NCBI GenBank assembly: GCA_941918925.1
Contig: OW799234.1
Span: 120,416,284 to 120,480,283 of the forward strand
Reading direction: 5' to 3'
DNA length: 64,000 nt
DNA from: Phyto melanocephala
Taxonomy: Eukaryota; Arthropoda; Insecta; Diptera; Rhinophoridae
Shown in pieces: positions 55,098-64,000 of this stretch. Position 1 is the first letter of the stretch. Each line of letters starts with the position of its first letter. The notes below the pieces were generated by a model. That model worked only from the letters and a program-made list of their open reading frames with translations. It made no database searches and was not told the origin of the DNA. The position numbers and the translations under genes were made by a program.

Positions 55098-56490
55098 ATG
55101 TATGTATATTTGAATTATGTATGCACATAAGCAAAACTGGTTGTTTACAAACTTTATACACAAATGTCGACGAATGCTGAACGAATGATGGGAATGTTTT
55201 TAGTTCTTTCATGTGACAGGTAGAAAAAGAAATGAGTATGCAAATGTCAATACACATATTTTTATTTTCAATCAAAGGCAATACAAAAGCAATGAATTTG
55301 TGAATAGGCAGCAAACGCGAATGGTTTCATTTTATTCTCTGATACATATGTACATAAGTGTCCAGTACATTATAGTTTATTGACTCCAAAGTCACTTGTG
55401 CTGACATTGGTGTGATTTTAAATAAGAGTAAGGATTAGCCGTTCTTTTTGCAGTCAAATCAAATAAACGATTTGAAATGTCAAACATTTTTTTTGTTCCT
55501 TGTCTCTGAATAAAAGCCACTTGATTGATTTTGGAACTGTTTTGGATGTTAAGTGTGTACCCTTTATTTTACCTAATCAATTATAAGAACAAGAACGGTA
55601 GTTAAACGGAATTACTTGCCTGTGACATTCAGACAAACATCTTAAAATAATGCCTTTATTTTATTGTTAATTTAAATTATATTCTAAGATAAACTTAAAA
55701 ACCATTGACATATTTGGTGCATACGTTTACAACTACAAAGTCCCATATAAATTTAATTAATTATTCGCCGCGTTATTGCCGATATACGGCCACAAATGTT
55801 GGAAATAACAAATTATCGAAAATTGGACCTCCAGATAAGACTACGTCCGAGCCAGACGTGCCAGAATTCATATTTAAATTATAATTCCACAAGATTATCT
55901 TTCGAATAAAGTAAATTTCATGCCAAATCAAAAATTCATCTTTGTTGTATTTCATTTTAAAATTATATACCTACCTCTATAAAAAAACATTTTTTACAAT
56001 TGTAAATTATGTTTACATATTAAAAATTTACTTGATTCAGTTATAAGTGTTTACATTGATTATGTTATCTTATCGCGCAAATGGGAATTTATTAAAAAAT
56101 AAGATAGCAAAATGGAGCAGAATTGCCCGTACTTTAAATTTCGTTGATTTAACTTATTGACACCTACTTATACGTCAACGAATTGCTGTAACATAATTTT
56201 TTGCGATTTTTCTTAACCAATTTTTTTTTCAACTTATTTTTAAGTTCTATCAAAAAATTTTGTGTCGGCAATTCTTACTGTATTTTCTAGGTTATCATGT
56301 ACATACATATGTTTGTGTGAATGGAGATGTACGAGTACGGACAAGTCTGTATCCCTTCCCATTTTCTCTATTTTATAAACTCAAGATTTGCGCAAACAAA
56401 ATGGCCTAGTGTTATCCGTGAGTAACTATATCCATTACCATCTTTCTATATTTCATACTAGTTAATTTATATATTTTTCTAATTTTACTC
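55098..56490. other. AT-rich non-coding stretch
   Basis: No feature supported; GTAT/ACAT repeats only. Confidence 0.45.
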
Positions 56491-56896
56491 TTCACCTCTG
56501 GTGAGAAGCGTATATAATGTTTTTACTTTCTACAATATTCATTCGCCGCAACATAAAGAATATGTATGTACATATGTATGTATGTACTTATATTTTCTGA
56601 AACCTTATAAATTGAGAAATCGATTGTGCGGTGTCCTTTTGTCGATCTGTCCGTATATTGCTAAAAGCCCTCACATAAGTATGTATGTATGTATATCACG
56701 TGCCGTATGTGGTATAAATTTTTTAGAAATATTAAATGTTACGAACCGTTTTGGCCCAGTGAGGTTTCCGACTAGCTTTTTCGTGGCGATAGCTCAGGCA
56801 GGTTCCAACCCTCTCACTGGCCACGCATCCGCTCATAAAACAAAACTGAAAAATACAACAAAAACTACTACATCAAATACTACACAAACTCCACCA
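56491..56896 (+). repeat. HINE-like repeat, 5' part
   Basis: cttcacctctggtgagaag, tctacaatattcatt, ttttctgaaaccttat, gatctgtccgtatat and gtatgtggtataaatttttt follow the type-A order. It is broken by the minisatellite element, with unrelated sequence (gttttggcccagtgagg) in between. Confidence 0.5.
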
Positions 56897-56910
56897 CAAA
56901 AGTGAAACTC

Positions 56911-56961
<51 letters not shown>

Positions 56962-58034
56962 TAGCTATAGACTCTGAAACTGTAAAACCGATCGGGCTCA
57001 AACTTTGGTAAGTTGTTGTACACATACCGGGGAGTGTTTATGGATGAAAAAAAGTGGGCGGGGCCACGCCCATAAAAAATTACTTATCAGTTTTAGCTAC
57101 TTGCACTTGACCGATTTTTCTGAAACTTTGCACACATATCGAGCTCTGATGACTTAATAATTTCGTGATAAAAAAAGTGGGCGGGGCCACGCCCATAAAA
57201 AATTTTTAATTTTGAGGTACTTGCAAGGGACGGATTTTACTGAAACTTTGCACACATATTGGGCTGTCATGACTTTATAATTTCGTGATTAGAAAAGTGG
57301 GCAGGGCCACGCCCATAAAAAAAAGTTATAAGTTTGAGGTACTTGCACTGGACCGATTTTTCTAAAACTTTGCACACACACTAAGCTGCCATGACTTGAT
57401 AATTTCGTGATTAGAAAAGTGGGCAGTGCCACGCCCATAAAAAAAAGTTATCATTTTGAGGTATTTGCACTCGACCGATTTTTCTGAAACTTTGCACACA
57501 TATTGAGCTGTCATGACTTTATAATTTCGTGATTGAAAAAGTGGGCGGGCCACGCCCATAAAAAATTAGTTATCAGATTTAGCTACTTGCACTGGACCGA
57601 ATTTTCGGAAACTTTGCAAACATACTGAGTTGTCATGACTTTACACTTTCGTCATTAGAAAAGTGGGCAGTGTCACGCCCATTAAAAAAAAGGTATCATT
57701 TTGAGGTACTTTCACTGGACCGATTTTTTTGAAACTTTGCACACATATTGAGTTGTCATGACTATACAGTTTCGTATTTAGAAAAGTGGGCAGTGCCACG
57801 CCCATTAAAAAAAGGTATCATTTTGAGGTACTTACACTGGACCGATTTTTCTGAAACTTTGCACACTTATTGAGCTGTCATGACTATACAGTTTCTTAAT
57901 TAGAAAAGTGGGCATTGCCACCCTCATAAAGAAAAAGTTATAGTTTTTAGCCTTGCACTTGATATTCGATTAAAATTTAGAATGCGATTAAAATCCATGA
58001 AGGGGCGTAGCAACGCGCGCCGGGATTGGCTAGT
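56897..58034 (-). mobile_element. Minisatellite element, inverted copy of 29271-30209
   Basis: On the minus strand it begins tactagccaatcccggcg and cgcgttgctacgcc, then has eight units of about 121 bp (gggcgtgg cores), a (CA)n run and gagtttcacttt. The final tatatatagat is lost. Units are more numerous than in the plus-strand copy (eight versus six). Confidence 0.75.
56911..56962. repeat. TG microsatellite
   Basis: About 25 TG units with one CG interruption; part of the inverted element above. Confidence 0.85.
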
Positions 58035-58590
58035 ACAATATAAAGCAAAGCTGAAAAATCGGTGCTTAATATATACATACATATATACATATGTATGTAT
58101 CTAAGTTGAGACAAAAAAACACTACTACACTGCTTATGTTTTTTCTCACATTTTTATATATGTACTTATGTATACCTTTATAAGATATACCTTTACGGTT
58201 AATCGTAAAAAATTTTTGACAATACGGCCAGGAATCAGCTAAATAATAATTTGAGAATAATTTTTTTTTTTGGAAATCAAGTTTCAAAAGCTCCTAACTA
58301 ACTTTTTGAAATGACAGTTATCTCAAAAATTACTTAGAAAAATCTCAAACTGACGGAGAGAGCATTAAAATACAACTGTCTCGATGTTTCTCTAAAATTT
58401 ACAAACGAAACTTTTGTACATACGTAGTACATACATAAACATATTCTAAAGCCAAAAATAGGTGTAAGAAATAAAATGATGGATCAATTTTTTAACCCCA
58501 TCAATATCGATATCAAACGAAAGGGCTTCTTGGCTAGAAAACTTTTCCAAAGATGGCGTTCGAAATAAAATTGAAAGTTTAAAATATTCA
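58035..58590 (+). repeat. HINE-like repeat, 3' part
   Basis: Blocks aaaactacaaacgaa-like, accccatcaatatcgat and caaacgaaagggctt match the late type-A interior. It probably belongs to the same copy as 56491-56896, split by the inserted element. Confidence 0.5.
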
Positions 58591-58661
58591 ATCTTATTGT
58601 CAGTTTGATTGTCGTGTCGTTTTCCTATCGAAACGATAAAGATTAGAGTTGGGCTCAAGTC

Positions 58662-58780
58662 GTTACTTTAGTTCATTATTGCCAACAACCTCGGTCATTT
58701 TTTCACGAATCCCTGTTAAATTACCTTGTGGTTTGTGCAAAAAATTAAAGAGGTTGTTGACAAAAACGAACTAAAGTAAC
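58662..58780. repeat. Short foldback repeat (119 bp)
   Basis: gttactttagttc...caacaacctc at the left is mirrored at the right with about four mismatches in 31. Probably a small MITE. Confidence 0.55.
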
Positions 58781-59187
58781 CGATCTCTCATGCATTTTAC
58801 ATGGTCAATTACATGACAATAAGGCTGATTACTTTTAATACCCCTAATATTTATGTCAAATGAGAGTCCAACTAGTAAAATTCAGTACGCAATAAATTCC
58901 TATTCTAAACCTAACACGTTGCCTTAAACAAAATGGTGGAAACACAAAATATTTACAAGTCTTATTTGATAAAAGGATTTGTTTGCTTATACATACGTGA
59001 TCATTAACCTCTGAAAATAGGTCTCTTCTAAGCTTTCACATATGCATATAATTATGTTGGTAAAGTGTTTATAGAAATTAGCACTTCTACGTGTTTTATT
59101 ATTATTAAGGAGATAAGAATTTCTATACAATAGTATACAGTAGAGTTTAATTATAATCAATATGTTTTAAGTGAGGTTCGGTAAATC
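58781..59187. other. AT-rich non-coding stretch
   Basis: No feature supported beyond HINE-like remnants near 58830-58900. Confidence 0.4.
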
Positions 59188-60138
59188 CTAATAACATAAT
59201 AAATGTGAAAGTTTAGAGGTTTGTTACTCAGTTAACGGAACTAAATGGAATTTGGCAATCGGATAGACAACAACCTAGATTAACACATAGGCTACCCTTT
59301 ATCACAATATAAAAGCGAATTTGCGGATATACCTATCCAAGAAATATTTTTTTGTATTCAGTTAGTCGGTTGTTTAAAGCTTTCAAGTATCCAAAATTTA
59401 CACGTACTGGCGAATGAAATTTCCAATTCAACGTCGTAGTTTTTTCTTAAATATTTTCATTAAATCCTATTCTACTAAGATAAATAAATATGAAATGAAT
59501 GTATGTATGTTTTGATATTTTTATTCAATTATGCGAAAAACAATTAAACAGATTTAAATGAATTTTGAAAGATATATACATAAAGAGGCTACCTCTCGTG
59601 CCGATAACAACACAGAAGTCGCGGGTCATTAATAATTCGGAATTGAAAATAAAAAATGTATTGATATCAAAAGTTTTTATCTAATCTTTGACATTGAATG
59701 TTGCAATAGATTAACACATAGGCTACCCTTTATCACAATATAAAAGCGAATTTGCGGATATACCTATCCAAGAAATATTTTTTTGTATTCAGTTAGTCGG
59801 TTGTTTAAAGCTTTCAAGTATCCAAAATTTACACGTACTGGCGAATGAAATTTCCAATTCAACGTCGTAGTTTTTTCTTAAATATTTTCATTAAATAATA
59901 TTCTACTAAGATAAATAAATATGAAATGTTTGTATGTTTTGATATTTTTACTCAATTATGCGAAAAACAATTAAACAGATTTAAATGAAATTTGCCAGAT
60001 ATATACATAAAGAGGCTACCTCTCGTGCTGATAACAACGCAGAAGTCGCGGGTCATTAATAATTCGGAATTGAAAATAAAAAATGTATTGATATCAAAAG
60101 TTCTTATCTAATCGTTGACATTGAAAGTTGTAATGGCT
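59188..60138 (+). repeat. Interspersed repeat with 431-bp tandem duplication
   Basis: Starts cctaataacataataaatg. The segment 59277-59707 is repeated at 59708-60138 with few differences. Each unit carries acacataggctaccc, tactggcgaatgaaat and agaagtcgcgggtcatt. Similar word order is common in insect non-autonomous repeats. A single diverged unit is at 33088-33362. Confidence 0.7.
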
Positions 60139-61307
60139 GAAACAAAATAAATAATGCCTTCCTTATTTTTTTAAGTTAATAACTAAATTTATCTCTAATA
60201 ATGGCAAATAACGCCTTAATGTTGTTTTAGTTATGCAGTCTAGTAAGTAGTATGTAATTCTCAAACAAGAAGTTCTCGGGCGTTTTAACAATTTAGATAA
60301 AGTGAACGTGTACCATTGAGTAGTTTTAAGACTACTCCGATGTAATGTAATGCTCTAGTCCAAGGACTTCGTAACGTTAAAACGTCATCTTTTCCCCTAA
60401 TCCTAATATATTTTTCATTTGTTTATTTTTTCTTTTGGAGTTTTGTGATTTCGAGTAAGCAAAATAATAAATTTATGCCTCTGATCTCAATTTTACAATA
60501 TACATTCAGATTTCTTACAAACTTTTAAGTATTTAATGTTAAGTATATTATGATAAAAATATCCATTTATTTGTTATAGGCGTACTCTATTGTAATGATT
60601 ATAATACACTAATACATGCCTACGTGCCGACTAACATGTATTTTTATTTTGATGAGTAACAACAATTTTAAGCAAAAAATTAACGAGTAAAACAAAAATA
60701 TTAAGAGAACATTCGATAGTAAATATAACTACGTGCTGAGAATATAATGCAAAACAAAATTATGTGGCAGCCCTGAGACCATTCTCACAAAATGTGGTGT
60801 TAATTAATAATCACAACAAACAAATGCATACGTATGTACTTATGTTAATTTTTAGAACAAATCTTACATTAATAGGTATTAAAAAAATACGTTCAATTCA
60901 ATAATCACTAGGAAATATTGGAAATGACCAATTGAAAAACTGTGCGTGGTAATTGTTTGTAAAATTTAATATATTATTCTTCGTAGTGCAAAGTTTTAAA
61001 AAGTTTTCGGGAAACAGTTTTTTTTACCCAAAAACTATCCCTGTGACATTCGAGTGGTCTACGTGCCTTGCGCTTAAAAGTCATCGTATTTTGTTCAATG
61101 CCAAAAAAACGGCAGTTTTACATGTCGTACTCTTAAATTGGAAAGTACAACCGATTCACCCATTTTCAATATCACATATTTCTGATATATTTAAAATATT
61201 TTAGCCAAATTGTATTCTCTTAGCTTTTTTTATTCGTACTATCAATAGACGGACGAACTCAACTGGATCGTCCTTAATAAAATGATACCAGTAATTAGAA
61301 ATACATA
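60139..61307. other. AT-rich non-coding stretch
   Basis: 60317-60343 (gagtagttttaagactactc) is shared in inverse orientation with 23677-23702. 61210-61300 contains a type-B-like actatcaatagacgg fragment. No gene. Confidence 0.4.
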
Positions 61308-61501
61308 TCGATGGTCCCAAGTAAAGAGGCTCTACACCTCGATACAAAAACTAAATGCAATAGTATCAAAAATAAAATTGCATGTAAAAGTAATTTAACA
61401 AAAGAAATTACATTATAATAATACAGTTTCTAAAACGGTTTTTCTTTCTTCTATAAAATTGCAAATCTTTGAGTTAGGGTCTTTCTATCTGTGACCAACG
61501 A
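61308..61501. mobile_element. TA-flanked MITE, second full copy
   Basis: Same family as 26685-26938: tcgatggtcccaagt at the left, ggtctttctatctgtgac near the right, TA on both sides (61306-61307, 61502-61503), and shared aaagaaattacattat inside. Confidence 0.7.
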
Positions 61502-61657
61502 TATATATTTTATGAACGACGCAGTTTGACTGCGCATGATTTGTAATGGAACTATGTATTTTTGTTTAAAAGTTGAAAAAAAAGGAAAAAAAAAACTCAC
61601 GTAAACGTATGCTAATACGTTTAACGTATACTCTTTCATACAATTCAAACGAGAGCG

Positions 61658-62300
61658 TAAAAGGGTATAAATAAGTTTATCATTCCGTTTGTAATTTCTA
61701 TTTCTGAATCCTTGTAGATGGAGGAATTAATTTAAGTGCATCTGTTTATGTATATGTTGAAATCAACGTTTTGAAGCTCCCACGTGCACTTTAGCCTCTT
61801 ATATAGTATCAGATAAGCTTTCGAAAATTTTGCTATTGAAAATCAGTTATATGAGCACATTATGAGGTAAATAAGTTCTATGTTCACATGACTTTTCTGA
61901 TAATGTTGCTGTAACAAGTGGAAAGCTGATAAGATTTCTAAACTCAAATGCATACGTTTAATGTTGTTTTTATTTTTCTTTATTTTTGTAATTAAATTAA
62001 AAGTGTTGCTCAACTGTAAATATTATTATGTTGATTGAATTAAATAAATAAATAAATTACGAGCTGAGATATGAGCGAAGAAATACGATTACCTTTGTTT
62101 TTTACCGAAACACAGTCAGATTTTGCAGCTCCTATGGAAGTTCTTAAATTTTTGTCACCTATTTACATATAAAATCTGTACCTTAGGCAACATTAACAGA
62201 AAATCTTAGTGCAAAAATATCGGTGAAAAAAAAAAGGTTTAAAAAAAATAAAAGTTAAAAGTTCAGATTATCGCACAGCCGAATATAGTGTAATTAAAAA
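61658..62300 (+). repeat. Degraded HINE-like repeat with LINE 3'-end insert
   Basis: aaagggtataaataagtt, cattccgtttgtaatttc, gttgaaatcaac and gatatgagcgaagaaa follow the type-A order; gcacagccgaatatagtg at 62272 is the 3' hairpin remnant. Between about 61870 and 62056 lies foreign sequence ending aattaaataaataaataa, a typical LINE 3' end. Confidence 0.5.
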
Positions 62301-62399
62301 AAAAAAAACAATTACCGATTATTATTACAATTTCAATTACATTTTGCATTTTGCATTGGCATCACGCAATTACAATTCCAACTTAGGGCTGACTATTAG

Positions 62400-62490
62400 T
62401 TTTAGGGTTATTATTACAACTTGCCGTTAGTTAAATGCAAGATTTTGTCGGACCGATAAATGGCTTTGCATTATAAATCCATCATTTATG
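62400..62490 (+). repeat. Half copy of the foldback MITE at 42646
   Basis: gttattattacaacttgc, cgttagttaaatgcaa and ataaatggctttgcatt match the left arm of 42646-42861. The right arm is absent. Confidence 0.65.
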
Positions 62491-62889
62491 TTTTTTGACA
62501 AGGGTGTCCGATTTGATAATCTTTTGAAAATTTTAAAATAATAGTTTATGTGCGAACAGAATTCGTTTGTTGCGATTTTCTAATGTAGAACAGAAACCTA
62601 TCAGATTTGTATTTAACAAAATCGCATGACTTTGCAGGATAGTCAGCCATGGCCTCTACCGATTACTGTAATTAGTAATTGACAAACGTCAAACTTGATG
62701 TCCTTATTTTTACAATAACAAAAATAAAATACATTTTGAGCTAAAATGTATAATATAGCTTTTCTTTGAAATGTGAGGAGTATTCTTTTAAAAATATGGC
62801 TATAGTTTTCGCGTTTTGATTATTTTTAACCAGCAACTAATTTTTATACAACTTGGTGAACACCTAAAACCTTAAATTATGGAACATTT

Positions 62890-63240
62890 ATTTTATCCTT
62901 CACAAAGGTTTTATATACATAAGTATGTAACTTTGCCAGTCCGTTCGTAATTTTTACAAAACTGATTTTCGACCCCACAAAGTATAAATTTTCTGTCTAG
63001 AAAAGTGGATTGAGCAATGTCCGTATTTCTGTTTATTGGTTAAAATCAACTTTTGTAAATATCCAGAATTGAATCGCTTTGAAAGCCAGCACAATTGCCC
63101 CACAACTTTCTTTTCCTATAAACAAATTTCTGCTGAAGGATAATTTATAGACACGGTTGATACTATTTGTGGACATACGGCAAGATTTTTAGGTTTCCAT
63201 ATATTGTTGACAGTACGACTGACATAATTTAACATGTAAT
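62890..63240 (+). repeat. Degraded HINE-like repeat, 5' part
   Basis: atccttcacaaagg, ccagtccgttcgtaattt, cgaccccacaaagtata and ggttaaaatcaactttt follow the type-A 5' order. No 3' end. Confidence 0.5.
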
Positions 63241-63339
63241 TAATTTCTATTTCTATAGATGTAGATCGCGTTTTTTTCTGTCTTGCGTTTTAAAGGATAG
63301 AACAAAGTGACATATGCCTATGTGTGTTTAACCTTACCA

Positions 63340-64000
63340 CATTAGGTTAGGTTGGATCCGGCCGCCGCCCGAAGGCTAGCTCACTTGGGTCCTCCGAGGG
63401 TCCCGTTGTGATACCGTAAGCACCAATGCCCGTTTGTCTACGTCATCTGGCTATCGTTCCTCAGCCATCCTCTCCTGTTTATAAAGTTGTGTATCTTTCC
63501 CAGATCACCTGCGGAAAGACAAGTTTTATTTTCAAGTATTCGCTGACCTAGAATCTGGTGTCTAACGTCCCCGAACGCAGGACAATTACAGAGAAGATGT
63601 TGAGTTGTCTCCTCCTCTTCCTCGTTATCGCAACTTCTGCAGAAGTTGTTGTAAGGGATATTTAACCTTTTCGCGTATGTACCTATAGGCCAGTGTCCAG
63701 CAATGACCGCTATGAGGTTCCTAAGGTGGATTCGGGGCATATTCACCGCATATTGCGTCTTATGCGCATCCATGTCAGGCCAGATCTTTCTGATTTCCAA
63801 GCAACTGGGTTCTCTCACCCATCTTTCCTTGGCCTACAAATAGAATCGATGCGAGATTAGCTGCTTTCCCTTTGATAAGGGAATGCCCAAAGCACAATTG
63901 GATTCAACCGAATCTAAGGTGGTACCGGCCTTTGCAAGTGCATCAGCCCTATTATTACCATCAATATCCCCATGTCCTGGAACCCACACAAGGGTAACCG
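63340..64000 (-). mobile_element. LINE with RNase H, 3' part, running off the window
   Basis: Minus-strand non-LTR element comprising the end of ORF2, about 100 bp of GC-rich 3' sequence (ccttcgggcggcggccgg) and a tail read as aacctaacctaa on its own strand. The 5' part is beyond base 64000. Composition is strikingly less AT-rich than the neighbourhood. Confidence 0.8.
63438..63998 (-). pseudogene. LINE ORF2 C-terminus: RNase H and CCHC domains, one stop
   Basis: Reading from the right edge on the minus strand, the frame gives VTLVWVPGHGDIDGNNRADA and LAKAG, the end of an RNase H domain. It then meets an in-frame TAG at 63836-63834 and continues in the same frame as AKERWVREPSC... to a stop at 63438. 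Near the end is a zinc-binding motif CRSC...HLLCNC (C-x2-C-x13-H-x4-C) after RNLIAVIAGHWPIGTYAKRL, typical of I/LOA/R1-type elements that also encode RNase H. A single nonsense codon marks a recently disabled copy. The reverse transcriptase lies outside the window. Confidence 0.8.

Noticed and set aside
56501..56905. 134-codon plus-strand frame
   Set aside because: It crosses HINE repeat, unrelated sequence and the minisatellite edge; no protein motif.
63340..63352. Telomere or telomere-proximal DNA from ttaggttagg
   Set aside because: Only two pentamers at a LINE tail; flies generally lack TTAGG telomeres.

Overview
This window looks like AT-rich, repeat-dense nuclear DNA of a higher fly (Diptera: Brachycera). 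The reasons are abundant TACA/ATAC microsatellites, a BEL/Pao element with fly-type domains, Jockey-like and RNase H-bearing LINEs, mariner/pogo/hAT/Harbinger-like miniature elements, and many copies of a DINE-1/HINE-like (non-autonomous Helentron) repeat. The species cannot be fixed from sequence alone. No rRNA, functional tRNA or CRISPR array is visible.

Layout. 1-6.2 kb is non-coding with four inverted-repeat (MITE-type) elements. 6256-12191 is a complete BEL/Pao LTR retrotransposon: identical 229-bp LTRs, a perfect 5-bp target duplication (aagtt), a polypurine tract and one 1797-codon Gag-Pol frame that starts with a PHD finger. It appears young and structurally intact. 14.6-19.9 kb holds the only host gene I can support: two minus-strand exons (19287-19938 and 14621-14799) whose splice sites and phase match, separated by a 4.5-kb transposon-laden intron; its later exons are presumably beyond the left edge, so 1-14.6 kb is probably intron or downstream sequence.

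20-64 kb is essentially a transposon graveyard: HINE-like repeats in both orientations (15.4, 21.2, 24.0, 28.3, 28.9, 33.4, 35.1, 36.0, 39.0, 47.2, 49.5, 56.5, 58.0, 61.7 and 62.9 kb); four 'tactag...tatatagat' elements, three of them with minisatellite cores; two hAT-like elements with perfect 8-bp duplications (37.7 and 42.1 kb); a pogo-like element with a transposase relic (40.0 kb); mariner-like relics (24.9 and 45.9 kb); several MITE families represented more than once; a 5'-truncated Jockey-like LINE with an open reverse transcriptase frame and a perfect 13-bp duplication (51.9-53.6 kb); and a decayed RNase H-bearing LINE at the right edge on the minus strand.

The elements record a history of nested insertion: a MITE inside a hAT inside another inverted-repeat element (41.5-43.6 kb), two MITEs landing a few bases apart beside a mariner relic (46.25-46.77 kb), and minisatellite elements inside HINE copies (29.3 and 56.9 kb). 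The most unusual signals are the anticodon-less tRNA-like segment inside HINE copies, the BEL element's missing canonical primer-binding site, and several recurrent hairpin families. I see no clear new multi-gene system.
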